A stretch of DNA of 64,000 nt from the NCBI GenBank assembly GCA_019747895.1, contig JAIEQF010000007.1, positions 1-64,000 on the forward strand. The letters run 5' to 3'. The translations under genes were made by a program, and so were the position numbers. Shown here in pieces: positions 42,398 to 52,072 of the stretch (position 1 is the first letter of the stretch; each line of letters opens with the position of its first letter). The DNA comes from Chthoniobacterales bacterium. Lineage in GTDB: Bacteria; Verrucomicrobiota; Verrucomicrobiia; Chthoniobacterales; UBA6821. The notes below the pieces were generated by a model, which did not search any database, was not told where the DNA came from, and saw only the letters and a program-made list of their open reading frames with translations.

Positions 42398-43681
42398 ATG
42401 TTTTCCAATTGCCATTTGGGCAAAGAGCAAAAAAGAATCATTCGTTTAGCTTCCGTTGGAGGAATGCTAGAGTTTTATGATTTTACGATTTACGGATTGT
42501 TTGCTGTTTATTTTGCCGGACAATTTTTTCCAAGTAATAATAATTTCATAACAATCGTCTCCAGCTATGCGGTTTTTTTAATCGGATACATTGCACGTCC
42601 ACTGGGTGGCATTATTTTTAGCCATATTGGTGATGAGATCGGCCGCAAGACCGTCATGATTGTTACGATGGTTCTCATGGGAGTTGCTTCCCTGGGATTA
42701 GGACTGCTCCCAACGTATGATTCTATCGGCCTCTGGGCCCCTGTGTGCATGTTGCTACTGCGTCTTCTTCAAGGTTTGGCCATCGGCGGAGAATTGCCAA
42801 GCATGATTGTCTATGTCGCAGAATCGATACCGGAGCAACGAGGAATTGCCATGGGGGGAGTTTTTGCTGGCACTGTCGGTGGATTAATTCCTGGAATGTT
42901 GATAAACCTTCTCATCACGCATTATTTAACATTCCAACAAATCCATGACTTCGGATGGCGCATCCCTTTTCTTTTAGGGAGCCTCTTATGCATCATTGGT
43001 TATCAAGTGAGAAGCCGACTTCATGAAACAGCTGCTTTTATTGGCTTGAAGGAACGAACCAAATTTCCATTGGGCGTTTTAATCACTCATCATTTTCCTA
43101 AAATTTTGATCGGCACTGGACTCATCTCGGCGGTGGCAACACCCATTCTCCTGGCGATTATTTTTATGCCGACTTACTTGACGAAGATCTTAAAATTCAA
43201 CCCGGACGTGGTGAGCAGCAATATTTTGATCGCAACAATCTTGAGCATTCTTTCAACCTACATCATGGGGCTCTTGACGCAACGATGTTCGCCCTACACC
43301 CTCATGAAAACTGGGCTCCTCATGCTCATCGTCGCTGCTGCCATTTGTTATTCGATGCTGGCTCTTCAATGGAATTTATTGATCGCCTTATCTCTTTTTG
43401 CGATCTTTCAAGGAGCATTGGTTAGCTTGCCTCCAACACTTTTGAGTTATCTTTTCCCGGTGGAAATTCGCCTCTCAGGTGTGGCCTTGTCTTATAACAT
43501 CGCGTTTGTCATTTTTGGCGGGCTCACTCCCATTGTTGTTACCACCATCATTGGATGCACCAAATTACTTTACTTCGCTCCTTTTGTTGGCCTCTTTGTC
43601 GTGGCTCTTGTGGCCTTGCTCTCCTTGTACTGCTATCGTCGCTTTATTCCTGATACTCCACTAACTGTTTTGGCGAAATAG
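42398..43681 (+). CDS. MFS transporter, ProP/metabolite:H+ symporter type
   Basis: A 427-residue inner-membrane carrier with 12 helices. Family signs are GGMLEFYDFTIYGLFAVYFA at the start, the loop-2-3 motif GDEIGRKTVM, and LRLLQGLAIGGELPSMIVYVAE, all typical of the ProP/KgtP subgroup. Substrates in this group include proline, betaine and dicarboxylates, so the substrate is unknown. The adjacent minus-strand gene is a paralog; the two 3' ends overlap by 38 bp. Confidence 0.92.
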   Translation: MFSNCHLGKEQKRIIRLASVGGMLEFYDFTIYGLFAVYFAGQFFPSNNNFITIVSSYAVFLIGYIARPLGGIIFSHIGDEIGRKTVMIVTMVLMGVASLGLGLLPTYDSIGLWAPVCMLLLRLLQGLAIGGELPSMIVYVAESIPEQRGIAMGGVFAGTVGGLIPGMLINLLITHYLTFQQIHDFGWRIPFLLGSLLCIIGYQVRSRLHETAAFIGLKERTKFPLGVLITHHFPKILIGTGLISAVATPILLAIIFMPTYLTKILKFNPDVVSSNILIATILSILSTYIMGLLTQRCSPYTLMKTGLLMLIVAAAICYSMLALQWNLLIALSLFAIFQGALVSLPPTLLSYLFPVEIRLSGVALSYNIAFVIFGGLTPIVVTTIIGCTKLLYFAPFVGLFVVALVALLSLYCYRRFIPDTPLTVLAK

Positions 43682-44900
43682 TCATCAACGAAATCAGCGC
43701 CAGTACGGCAAAAAAACAAAGGTAAAGCGCAGGAACCCAGATGATGCCGGTAACCTGTACAAGCCATGTTAAGATCATTTGGGTGCATCCGGTGATAATC
43801 CCAATGCTGATATTCCAGACAACAGCGACTCCAGTGTAACGCACCGAGACTGGAAAAAACGAGCTCACCAAAACCGGGAAGCGCCCGCAAAGCACGCCAA
43901 TAGCTAATAAGAGCAAGCTATGCCAGAAAAAAATTTGATTGATATTCAATCTTCCATAATTCCAAAAAAGGAGTAGCGACGCAGCACCAATCCCCATAAA
44001 AAGGAAAAAGAAAAACTTTTTTCCCAACCATTGATCAAAACTCCCTGCCAACAAAGACCCCACCATAAAAATTAAAAGACTATAGGAATTGAACTTCATC
44101 AATTGCTCCAACGGAAAATGATAAAAGGTAGAGAGGTAGTTCGGAATGTAGTAAGTAAAGACAGCAATGCTACTGGAAAAGAGAAATCCAATACCGATGA
44201 GTTGCAGTAGTGCCTTTTTATGGTGCTGGAAGAGCAATTTCACAGGAACGGTTTCTTGCTGAAGACGATTTTTGTATTCCAGAAACGTTGGCGTCTCAAC
44301 GAGCGCTCGGCGCAACCCATAACTGACAAGCCCCAAAATTCCTCCTAAAGCAAAAGCCACACGCCAACTCTCTCCATTGTTCCAATGAAACTTTATGAGC
44401 ATCATGCAAACGAGCGATGACACTAACAATCCAATATTCGTCCCCATGATCACAATGGAGGTATTGAAAGCCTTGCGTCTTGGACTTGATACTTCATAGC
44501 CAAAAATCACAGAACCCGGCAACTCTCCTCCCAAGGCAAGACTTTGAAGAATGCGAAGAGCGATTAACAAAATCGTTGCCCCTGCGCCAATCACGCTAGC
44601 ACTAGGAATGCAGGCAATCAAAAAAGTTGGCAGCGCCATTAACAAAATGGTGTAAACAAAAGTGTACTTCCGCCCACGCGTGTCCCCAAGATGCGCAAAG
44701 ATCACTCCACCTAAAGGTCGGAACAAAGCTCCTGCTGCAAAAATGGCATAACTCAAGAGTAAGTTGAGCCACGCATTGCTGGTAGGAATCAGGCTCTTTC
44801 CAATGAAGGGAGCCAGATAAATAAAAATTCCAAAATCGTAATACTCCAAGATCGAGCCAAGGCAGATGAGAAAGAGCAACTTTTTGCTGTCGAGTTTCAT
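43644..44900 (-). CDS. MFS transporter, ProP type, paralog of the convergent gene
   Basis: A 418-residue carrier with the same landmarks: CLGSILEYYDFGIFIYLAPF, GDTRGRKYTF and LRILQSLALGGELPGSVIFG. It differs enough from its neighbour that the duplication is not recent. ProP-type families are often expanded in intracellular bacteria. The 3' 38 bp overlap the plus-strand paralog tail to tail. A 7-bp repeat array lies 7 bp upstream of its ATG. Confidence 0.92.
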   Translation of the reverse strand: MKLDSKKLLFLICLGSILEYYDFGIFIYLAPFIGKSLIPTSNAWLNLLLSYAIFAAGALFRPLGGVIFAHLGDTRGRKYTFVYTILLMALPTFLIACIPSASVIGAGATILLIALRILQSLALGGELPGSVIFGYEVSSPRRKAFNTSIVIMGTNIGLLVSSLVCMMLIKFHWNNGESWRVAFALGGILGLVSYGLRRALVETPTFLEYKNRLQQETVPVKLLFQHHKKALLQLIGIGFLFSSSIAVFTYYIPNYLSTFYHFPLEQLMKFNSYSLLIFMVGSLLAGSFDQWLGKKFFFFLFMGIGAASLLLFWNYGRLNINQIFFWHSLLLLAIGVLCGRFPVLVSSFFPVSVRYTGVAVVWNISIGIITGCTQMILTWLVQVTGIIWVPALYLCFFAVLALISLMTISPKQLVEYQE

Positions 44901-44907
44901 GGCGACA

Positions 44908-44936
44908 AGTTACAGCTTACAGGGTACAGGCTACAG
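44908..44936 (-). repeat. 7-bp tandem array before the minus-strand MFS gene
   Basis: Read on the minus strand: CTGTAGC, CTGTACC, CTGTAAG, CTGTAAC, T. It lies 7 bp upstream of the MFS start (44900) in the same sense orientation as the arrays before oppB and ubiX. Confidence 0.85.
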
Positions 44937-44961
44937 AAAAAATTTCCAATTCGAACACAAA

Positions 44962-45531
44962 ATGAAAATTTTTGAGACACGCAATGAAATGGTCAGAGAA
45001 CTCATTCCACTAGGAAGTGTGATTTGTGAAATTGGCGTTTTTAAAGGAGACTTCGCGAGTAAGTTGTACCAACTTCATCCCAAGCATCTCTTCCTCTGCG
45101 ATCCTTGGGACAACGGCCTGAGTTATAGCGGGGATCATGATGGCCAAAATGGAAATATCTATCATGCCTCTTCTCTCTACGAACACGTGCTTGCTCTCTT
45201 CGCTCAAGAATTCAACGTTTCTATCCATCGAGAAAAATCAGAAACTTTTATTCCGAAATTAGCCACTGCCTCGCTGGATGCAGCTTACGTTGATGGCGAT
45301 CATTCTTATCAAGCCGTTAAAGCCGACCTTCATGCACTCTATCCTAAAATAAAAAAAGGCGGCTTTCTCATGGGACATGATTATGAATTCAATCCCAACA
45401 AGGCTCCACACGATTTAGAGCCGATGATCTTAGGCGTCGCCCAAGCTGTGAATGAATTTTGCCAGGAAAAAAACTTATCCATCTTCGCGAAAACGAACGA
45501 TGGCTGCGCTAGCTTTGCAATTCGTTGCTAG
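44962..45531 (+). CDS. Class I SAM-dependent methyltransferase-like protein
   Basis: From the ATG at 44962 (MKIFETRNEMV) it has 189 residues. The Rossmann motif I is VICEIGVFKGDFA, followed by LFLCDPWDN and the DAAYVDGDHSYQAVKADL segment typical of Methyltransf_24-type enzymes that often act on sugars or surface polymers. The frame is open upstream to 44866 but runs through the MFS start and repeat. The substrate is unknown. The neighbouring PHP-glycosyltransferase makes a polysaccharide role plausible. Confidence 0.85.
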   Translation: MKIFETRNEMVRELIPLGSVICEIGVFKGDFASKLYQLHPKHLFLCDPWDNGLSYSGDHDGQNGNIYHASSLYEHVLALFAQEFNVSIHREKSETFIPKLATASLDAAYVDGDHSYQAVKADLHALYPKIKKGGFLMGHDYEFNPNKAPHDLEPMILGVAQAVNEFCQEKNLSIFAKTNDGCASFAIRC

Positions 45532-45537
45532 AGCATC

Positions 45538-47934
45538 TCACTCCGGAAGTTCTTCCCAAAAAGTCTGTGCTGCCCGCTCCCAATTACGCTCGCTCACGCG
45601 TTGTCGGGCAGCAAGACCCCATGCTATTCGCAGGGGCTCATCATCAATCAGACGCTGCATCGCTTGTGTAAGCGCATCTAAATCGAGCGCCTTGGTAATT
45701 AAACCATCTTGCTCGTGCCCCACTAGATCTTTGGGTCCTCCAGCGTTGGAGACAACGGTGGGAAGACCGCTTGCTTGGGCCTCAATCACGACATTGCCAA
45801 AAGTATCGGTCGTACTTGGGAAAACAAAAAAATCGGCCGAGGCATAAGCCGTCGCGAGCTCTTCTCCTTGCAACGTTCCAACAAAAACTCCCTCCGGCAG
45901 CAACTCTTTCATCGTCGAAAGATAAGGACCATTCCCAACAAAAAGCGGTCGCACCTTCACCCCACGCGCCAGCAGTCGACGGAAAGCGGCTGCGAGCAGG
46001 TCGAGATTTTTTTCTCGAGAGATCCGTCCGACGTAAAGCGCACCTACTTCTCCAGTTTTCAATCCTCGTTTTTTCCAAAATTGAAGATCTCTTTTTTCTG
46101 GATGGAAGAAAACGGTATCGAGACCGCGAGGCAAGATCCGAATTTTTTCTTCGGCCACTCCTCGCTCCATCCAGCAACGACGGTAATGCTCCGAATTGAC
46201 ATAGATCAAATCCATCTGCGAATAAAACCAGTGCATGAAATTCCAAGTCAATGTCTCCATGAACCCATCTTCCGTGAGCATGCGAACATATTGAGGAAAA
46301 TCGGTGTGATAAATTCCGATCGTCGGAAGCCCTAGGACTTTCGCCGCACAAAAGGCTGCAAGACCCACAGGGCCTGGCGTACTGATGATCACCTCACTAA
46401 ATTTTTCTCGCTCAAGATAATCGATTATCGGCAGTATCGGGGGAAAACTGAGCCGCTGCAATTCGTACTCTGGCAATTCAAACGTGCCAACGGGCTCAAA
46501 ATTTTTGAAGGGCATGCCGAGATTGACCAGCTGTTCTCGAGAAACCATGACCGTTAAGTCATAGCCGAGCGTCGTTGCTGCTGAGGCCATCTTTTGAATC
46601 GTGGTGGAGACGCCATTGATGTCATCGAGGGTATCCGTAAACCAAGCACGGCGACGATGCTGGAAACTCGGAGGCAAATGACCTCGCAAGGCTCTTGCTG
46701 CCTCGCGCAGGCGTTGCAAAGGAGCTCGATGAAAAGCATAAAAATAAGGACTCAGTATGGCCAGCAACGGAATGACGGGCCCCACTGTCTGGAGACTCTC
46801 CATGAATTTCCCTTCTTTTAACTGAGTGAGAAATTGCATGACGAAGCGGTAAGCCAAACGACTCGCCAAAAGATTAGCGATTCCAAAAGCACGACGGCTT
46901 GGATCCTCTACCCCTTCGATTTGTCGTGCCAACTCGGCTCTCATGGAGACAGTGGAAAGCGAGGCGGAAAGCTCTTTCCAGAGCGATCGATTACCAGAAC
47001 GTGCCAGCTCAAAAATTTTTCCGCTCATCACTCCTTGCATGAGGAAGCTCCATTTTTCGCCTGCCGAAAAAACGGTTGGATCGCGTCCTTCCATAAAACG
47101 TTCAAAAGCTTTTTCAACGAGCTTGAGTCCTAAACTGTCACTCTTTCCGCGCAAGCGCTCCTGACCAAAAGAAAAGGCCACTTGATAGGTATCTAACGCC
47201 ATTGCGAGAGGTGTTCCATCCTGTCCGTACGCCATTCCATGACCTTGTCGAAGCTGTTTAAAAAAATCGCTTTCTGTTTTTACTGATGGAACAATTGTAT
47301 AAGCCTTCCCCACCATCCTCCCTCCGTGATCGTCAGAACCACCAAAGAAATATTTTTTCCACGGCTCAAGATGAGTGGGGACAATTCCTGTTTGAGCAGC
47401 AAACCGCTCGATATCTTCTTGGGTCAGGGTAAAGAAAAAGCGTGTTGCTTCGTTGAGCAAAGCTGAGCGACGTCCATTAATCCCTTCGATATGCTGGAAG
47501 AGAAGCGCTAACTTCATCAGATGATCAGGCTGTAATTGATCAATCAATCCAACGGCTGGCGCAGCCACTCCATGGGCGATCTCTTCTCCTGCTAAGTATT
47601 GCTGCAGCTCATAAATGTTTTCTTTAAGTTGCTGAATCATCCGATGCTGCTCCTCATTGATATTCCAAACGAGCAACGTCACGTGACATCCATCTTCGGG
47701 AAAAACAGCACTCACCTGCTCACTGAGGAAGACCCCACCTAGATCAGCAACCTCAAGGCATCCTTCGATCGAGTCGTAATCGGTAAAGGTAACAAAATCC
47801 ATCCCTGCCTGGCGCAATTTTTTATACAACTCACGCGGCTCTGACATGCTCGCAGGAACGCCCAATCTCCTGAGCAGCCATTCTGAAGAGCGCTTGCTAT
47901 AGCGTGAGTGAAGATGAAGATCGATTTTAGCCAT
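45538..47934 (-). CDS. PHP-domain / family 4 glycosyltransferase fusion
   Basis: A 798-residue protein from the ATG at 47934 (MAKIDLHLHSRYS); the open frame reaches back to 47994 into a repeat. The N-terminal part is a PHP metal-hydrolase domain: HLH at 7-9, TDYD at 51-54 where most PHP domains have TDHD, and SDDHG near 215. The C-terminal about 370 residues are a GT-B glycosyltransferase: TLDDINGVSTTIQKM, GIYHTDFPQYV, YVGRISREKNLDLL, and the E-x7-E-like FVFPSTTDTFGNVVIEA. The family resembles GT4 enzymes that make glycolipids or polysaccharides. The His-to-Tyr change may alter metal binding. The link between the two activities is unknown. Confidence 0.9.
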   Translation of the reverse strand: MAKIDLHLHSRYSKRSSEWLLRRLGVPASMSEPRELYKKLRQAGMDFVTFTDYDSIEGCLEVADLGGVFLSEQVSAVFPEDGCHVTLLVWNINEEQHRMIQQLKENIYELQQYLAGEEIAHGVAAPAVGLIDQLQPDHLMKLALLFQHIEGINGRRSALLNEATRFFFTLTQEDIERFAAQTGIVPTHLEPWKKYFFGGSDDHGGRMVGKAYTIVPSVKTESDFFKQLRQGHGMAYGQDGTPLAMALDTYQVAFSFGQERLRGKSDSLGLKLVEKAFERFMEGRDPTVFSAGEKWSFLMQGVMSGKIFELARSGNRSLWKELSASLSTVSMRAELARQIEGVEDPSRRAFGIANLLASRLAYRFVMQFLTQLKEGKFMESLQTVGPVIPLLAILSPYFYAFHRAPLQRLREAARALRGHLPPSFQHRRRAWFTDTLDDINGVSTTIQKMASAATTLGYDLTVMVSREQLVNLGMPFKNFEPVGTFELPEYELQRLSFPPILPIIDYLEREKFSEVIISTPGPVGLAAFCAAKVLGLPTIGIYHTDFPQYVRMLTEDGFMETLTWNFMHWFYSQMDLIYVNSEHYRRCWMERGVAEEKIRILPRGLDTVFFHPEKRDLQFWKKRGLKTGEVGALYVGRISREKNLDLLAAAFRRLLARGVKVRPLFVGNGPYLSTMKELLPEGVFVGTLQGEELATAYASADFFVFPSTTDTFGNVVIEAQASGLPTVVSNAGGPKDLVGHEQDGLITKALDLDALTQAMQRLIDDEPLRIAWGLAARQRVSERNWERAAQTFWEELPE

Positions 47935-47943
47935 GGAGACCAG

Positions 47944-47975
47944 AGTAAAGGGTGAAGAGTCAAGGGTGAAGAGTA
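47944..47975 (-). repeat. 7-bp tandem array before the PHP-glycosyltransferase
   Basis: Read on the minus strand the units are ACTCTTC, ACCCTTG, ACTCTTC, ACCCTTT, ACTCTGG, then GTCTCC and the ATG at 47934. It has the same period and position as the other arrays but a different unit sequence. Confidence 0.83.
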
Positions 47976-48025
47976 TTTTGACATAGCTAAACAATTCTTG
48001 AGAATTTATAATTTTCCTGACGCGT

Positions 48026-48910
48026 ATGAATATCTCCTCTTCTACAAAACAAGAATCCGTTGCACCTGATTTTAATGCCTACAAAAAATTTGCAGCAACT
48101 TCCTACAATGAAAGTAAAATCGTTGCAGGCGTTAATGGGCATAAGATTCAAATTGCAACAAGAGGTTCTGACGAAAAATTCTCTTCTTATATTGCAAAGA
48201 ATGGCTTGGAGTTTGAACTCTCAAACGAAGAAAGAATCGCTGTTGTCGATCATTTTAAACAAGCGCTACAGCTGAAATATGGAGAGGCAGCCGAGAGTCT
48301 ATTCTCCATCACTCAAGAAGCAGAAGCCCTCGATCGTGGGCTCAGTCATCACATTGTTAAAGATGTCACTGAAAAGGCGAGACAGCATGACTTACCAAAT
48401 CATGCTGTCGCTTTAATCCCAAAAATGCGGCAAGAACAGCAAAAGCTAAATGATTTAGATGAAACCGATCCCCTTTTTCAAAAAACCATGGCCCTCGAGG
48501 ATGCTGGGCAGCATGCTCAAGAAGCAAAAGAAGTTTTAACGGAGCTTAGTCAGGACAGCACTCAACAAAACCCTCAATTAATTGCTCGACTAAACCATGA
48601 GATCAAAGAACTCGAGACCGCTATTATGCAAGCAGAGCCTCGCCTTTTTCGCTCAAAAGCTAAGAGATTCGAACAACCCTCATCAAAGCTGCGCGCTGTT
48701 TCAAGCCCTATTTCTTCTTCCAGTGCTACAACTGACAACAGCTTGTCGAGCAATATTGACCAGCTTCAAGCGCCTCAATTTGAAAAAGATTTCAAAAAAG
48801 CTCACGATGCTGCCTTACTGAAGATTGATGCCTTAAAAAAACAAACAAAAACAGCATCACAGCAAGCTGGTGTTGCACCACGTGCTCAAGGACGCATCGC
48901 GAGATTCTAA
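48026..48910 (+). CDS. Effector-like protein sharing an N-terminal domain with the Ala-rich protein (unknown)
   Basis: A 294-residue soluble protein with no Sec signal. Residues about 18-115 match the N-terminal domain of the 467-residue protein at 5926-7329: YKKFAATSYNESKIV..NGHKI, GSDEKF, then FKQALQLKYGEAAESL and LDRGLSHHIVKDVTEKA. The middle is helical (KEVLTELSQDS, HEIKELETAIMQAEPRLF). The C-terminal part is Ser-rich then basic (KKQTKTASQQAG...RAQGRIARF). The family is not recognised. Sharing a leader-like domain with a second unrelated C-terminus is typical of secreted effector sets, which is inference. Its end overlaps the convergent DUF2334 gene by 4 bp. Confidence 0.75.
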   Translation: MNISSSTKQESVAPDFNAYKKFAATSYNESKIVAGVNGHKIQIATRGSDEKFSSYIAKNGLEFELSNEERIAVVDHFKQALQLKYGEAAESLFSITQEAEALDRGLSHHIVKDVTEKARQHDLPNHAVALIPKMRQEQQKLNDLDETDPLFQKTMALEDAGQHAQEAKEVLTELSQDSTQQNPQLIARLNHEIKELETAIMQAEPRLFRSKAKRFEQPSSKLRAVSSPISSSSATTDNSLSSNIDQLQAPQFEKDFKKAHDAALLKIDALKKQTKTASQQAGVAPRAQGRIARF

Positions 48911-49677
48911 GCACCTTCTTGCATCCATTGAAAATAAGTCATCACGGAACGCTTCATCACAGCTCGACTCACAGCAGCCAAGGCGTGCTTTCTAATTTGA
49001 CAAAATTTCCAATCCGGAGGATGCAATCCTAGACGAAGCAAGGGCCATTCTCGTTGTTCAGCACATCGAAATAAAAACTCATTCCAAATGAGACTCACCT
49101 GCCGACGCCACCCAGAGCTAACGCTATAGACCATACTTTGAGAGCGATAAAAACCAGGCGGTTTTTTCCGCAGATCAATCACTCCATGCAACCGCGTCGT
49201 ATAGAAAAAATTTTCATCAACAACGGCTCGTTCGGCTTCTTTACTGAGCAACCAGGCAGGGGCGATGAAACCAGAAATTTTTTGCACATCAAATCCTGCC
49301 GTTTCTAACTCCGCCTTTCCCAATTTTAATTTAGCCCGAGCTTCATCGTAACGCAGATCATAAAACTCCCCCTCGCCACGTGTGTAATGCTGGGTCATCC
49401 AGCGCGTCCAAAGTCTCTCGTGCAACGCAGCAGGCCTCAAATGAGACCATCCATGAAGAACAATTTCATGACCTTCCTTCTGTTTTTCTTGAAGCCACGT
49501 CACAAAAGCAGGAGCCGTTGTTAGTAATTCCTTTTCGTGATAGTGAGGAATGACCAATAGAGAACAACAAGAGACACCAGATTTTTTTAAATCATCGATC
49601 ATCTCCTGTACGGTTGCTTGCGTACTAGGAGCAACATCGTGAATGGAAACTACGAGAGAGGGCGACTGTATTTGCAT
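48907..49677 (-). CDS. DUF2334-type polysaccharide deacetylase-like protein
   Basis: A 256-residue protein with the NodB-like fold of DUF2334. The start LVVSIHDVAPST carries the metal-binding Asp, and GHEIVLHGWSHL carries the His pair. A later FIAPAWLLS segment also fits. No signal peptide is seen. It may remove acetyl groups from a glycan precursor; the true substrate of the family is unknown. It is divergent from ftsH with a 43-bp gap. Confidence 0.88.
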   Translation of the reverse strand: MQIQSPSLVVSIHDVAPSTQATVQEMIDDLKKSGVSCCSLLVIPHYHEKELLTTAPAFVTWLQEKQKEGHEIVLHGWSHLRPAALHERLWTRWMTQHYTRGEGEFYDLRYDEARAKLKLGKAELETAGFDVQKISGFIAPAWLLSKEAERAVVDENFFYTTRLHGVIDLRKKPPGFYRSQSMVYSVSSGWRRQVSLIWNEFLFRCAEQREWPLLRLGLHPPDWKFCQIRKHALAAVSRAVMKRSVMTYFQWMQEGA

Positions 49678-49700
49678 TTCGATGGAATCTCCTGTAAAAT
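49672..49700 (+). promoter_or_regulatory. Candidate ftsH promoter
   Basis: TTGCAT (49672-49677), a 17-bp spacer and TAAAAT (49695-49700), 20 bp before the ftsH ATG at 49721. The -10 and spacing are good; the -35 matches only TTG. It overlaps the first codons of the divergent DUF2334 gene. Confidence 0.4.
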
Positions 49701-49720
49701 AAAGAACCTAATTTAAACTA

Positions 49721-51784
49721 ATGTCCGATCAAAATCCATCTCTCAATAGCAATCTGCCGCCTCCACCAAAGCCATCCAGGGAAAACAAAGATCCTGATGA
49801 CTCGATGAACTGGCGTGGGCTTATCTTTATCGTGATTGCACTTGCTCTGATTGCTGGCGCTTTCTTCTTCCGCGGAAACAATTTCATTCCTGCTGAAGAA
49901 ATTCCTCTTCCCAAGTTTGAGTCTCTCCTCAAAGACGGGAAAATTATTTCCACCACGGACAAGCCTCTAGAACTTTTAGTGGAAGAAGGAAAAAACACAC
50001 AGTCCCTCAGCGGTTTTTACCGAAAAAAAGCAGCCACGGGCACGGAAGAGATTGCGACACCTTTTAAAACAACCGTCTACATGCCATTCAATGGCACCAT
50101 GCTTGAAAAAGAGCTCTTAGCAGCTGGCATCACGCCAACTCCCCGCGCTGAGTCAAACGTCCTCCTTTCAACGGTGATGAGCTTTCTTCCGATTGTTCTC
50201 TTCCTCTTGGTACTCTATTTCTTTTTCCGCTCTCAAATCAAAATGGCTGGCAAGAGCGCTATGGGCTTTGGAAAAAGCAAAGCGAAGATGTTAGCTCGTG
50301 AAAAAAATAAAATCACCTTCAAGGATGTCGCTGGCGTGGAAGAAGCGAAGGATGAAGTTCAAGAGCTGGTCGAGTTTTTAAAAGATCCGAAGCGTTTTCA
50401 AAAATTAGGCGGCCGCATTCCTAAAGGTGTCCTCATGATTGGCGCTCCAGGTACTGGAAAAACCTTACTGGCCCGTGCTATTGCAGGAGAAGCCGATGTT
50501 CCTTTCTTCAACATCAGCGGTTCTGACTTTGTAGAAATGTTTGTGGGTGTCGGAGCTTCTCGTGTGCGCGATATGTTTGAACAGGGACGCAAATCAGCTC
50601 CCTGCCTTATTTTTATTGATGAAATCGATGCCGTTGGTCGTCATCGCGGTCATGGAATGGGAGGCGGTCATGATGAACGCGAACAAACGCTCAACCAACT
50701 CTTAGTAGAGATGGATGGTTTTGATGCGCAAGAAGGAGTGATCATCATTGCTGCCACTAATCGCCCCGACGTCCTGGACCCTGCGCTCCTGCGACCAGGC
50801 CGTTTTGATCGCCAAGTCACGATCAATCTTCCTGACGTGAAAGGCCGCGAAGAAATTTTGAAAGTCCATGCAAAAAAAGTAAAGCTAGCTGATAGCGTTG
50901 ATCTTTCTCGCATTGCTCGCGGCACCCCTGGCTACTCAGGAGCAGAATTGGCTAACGTGCTCAATGAGGCTGCCCTCATGGCCGCACGCAAAGCACTCAA
51001 AGCGATCACTCAATTTGAATTGGAAGAAGCCCGTGACAAAGTTCGCTGGGGCAAGGAACGCCGCAGTATGGCAATGACAGAAAAAGAAAAAACTTCTACA
51101 GCCTGGCACGAAGCGGGACATGCGTTGTTGAATGTTGTTCTCGAACACACGCATCCTCTGCATAAAGTCACGATTATTCCTCGCGGTCAATATTTGGGAG
51201 CCACGATGTACCTTCCAGAAAACGACCAATACTCGACCCAACGCAAAGAGGCTCTGGATGGGCTTGTCATGACGATGGGTGGCCGTATTGCTGAAGAGAT
51301 GTTCACCGATGATGTTTCCAATGGCGCCGCTGGTGACATTGCGCAAGCAACGAAGATGGCTCGCAAGATGGTTTGTGAATGGGGAATGAGCAGCCTCGGC
51401 ATGATTCGTTTCACTGAAGAGAGCGACTATCACTTCCTAGGACGCGAAGTCTCTAGCAAACGCGAGTACAGTGAATCAACGGCGCAAACAATCGATTCCG
51501 AAGTGAAACGGATTATCGATGAAGCTTATGCACGTGCTCAACAAATCCTCGATGAAAAGCGGGACAAAGTTGCTCTCATCGCTCAAGCCTTGTTGGAATT
51601 TGAAACCTTGGAGGGAGCTCAAGTCGAAGACCTCATTAACCTCGGCCACATGAAAAATCCTCCGATTATCGAGCAGAAGCCACCTCCACTTCCGCCAGCA
51701 CCGACAGTTGTTACTGCGGAAGTAACAAAGCCAACGCTTCCTGAGTTTCCCACTGGCGGCCTTACAGCGCCAGTGCCGGCGTAG
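49721..51784 (+). CDS. ftsH: ATP-dependent zinc metalloprotease FtsH
   Basis: Membrane AAA+ protease that degrades misfolded membrane proteins and regulators. The 687 residues show TM1 (33-50), a periplasmic domain, TM2 (about 148-170), Walker A GAPGTGKT (241-248), Walker [12 protein letters not shown], the SRH region [20 protein letters not shown], and zinc motif HEAGH (463-467). The N-terminus is extended by a Pro-rich cytoplasmic stretch. The C-terminus ends in a Pro-rich tail after about residue 645, which is probably disordered. It is apparently monocistronic. Confidence 0.97.
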   Translation: MSDQNPSLNSNLPPPPKPSRENKDPDDSMNWRGLIFIVIALALIAGAFFFRGNNFIPAEEIPLPKFESLLKDGKIISTTDKPLELLVEEGKNTQSLSGFYRKKAATGTEEIATPFKTTVYMPFNGTMLEKELLAAGITPTPRAESNVLLSTVMSFLPIVLFLLVLYFFFRSQIKMAGKSAMGFGKSKAKMLAREKNKITFKDVAGVEEAKDEVQELVEFLKDPKRFQKLGGRIPKGVLMIGAPGTGKTLLARAIAGEADVPFFNISGSDFVEMFVGVGASRVRDMFEQGRKSAPCLIFIDEIDAVGRHRGHGMGGGHDEREQTLNQLLVEMDGFDAQEGVIIIAATNRPDVLDPALLRPGRFDRQVTINLPDVKGREEILKVHAKKVKLADSVDLSRIARGTPGYSGAELANVLNEAALMAARKALKAITQFELEEARDKVRWGKERRSMAMTEKEKTSTAWHEAGHALLNVVLEHTHPLHKVTIIPRGQYLGATMYLPENDQYSTQRKEALDGLVMTMGGRIAEEMFTDDVSNGAAGDIAQATKMARKMVCEWGMSSLGMIRFTEESDYHFLGREVSSKREYSESTAQTIDSEVKRIIDEAYARAQQILDEKRDKVALIAQALLEFETLEGAQVEDLINLGHMKNPPIIEQKPPPLPPAPTVVTAEVTKPTLPEFPTGGLTAPVPA

Positions 51785-52072
51785 GTGGAAACCTAGGCGA
51801 TCATCCACTCGAACGACACCACCATGATTCCTGCGGACCCAGGAATCCAGGTGAAGGCCAATTCTCATTTGAGTCATAGCGTTAAAAAACCCTGAATTTT
51901 ATTGAAAAGTATTTTTCAGATAACAAAAGTGCTTTTACGAAATCCAGAATCAAGATCAGCAGTCGCTCGATTCCAGCGTCCGCTGGAATGACGATTGAGG
52001 CTATCTCTTCACTCAATGACATCAGTGAGTTAGCAAATTTTTTTGTGCAATTGAGCCTTTCAAACGATTGTC
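51785..52072. other. ftsH-MBOAT spacer with two short hairpins
   Basis: No coding frame. Two 8-bp-stem hairpins occur: GATTCCTG-CGGACC-CAGGAATC (51826-51847) and ATTCCAGC-GTCC-GCTGGAAT (51970-51989), the latter followed by GACG. Both resemble the GGAATGACG-type small palindromes found dispersed in many genomes. Neither has a strong T-run, so terminator function is doubtful. Confidence 0.6.
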
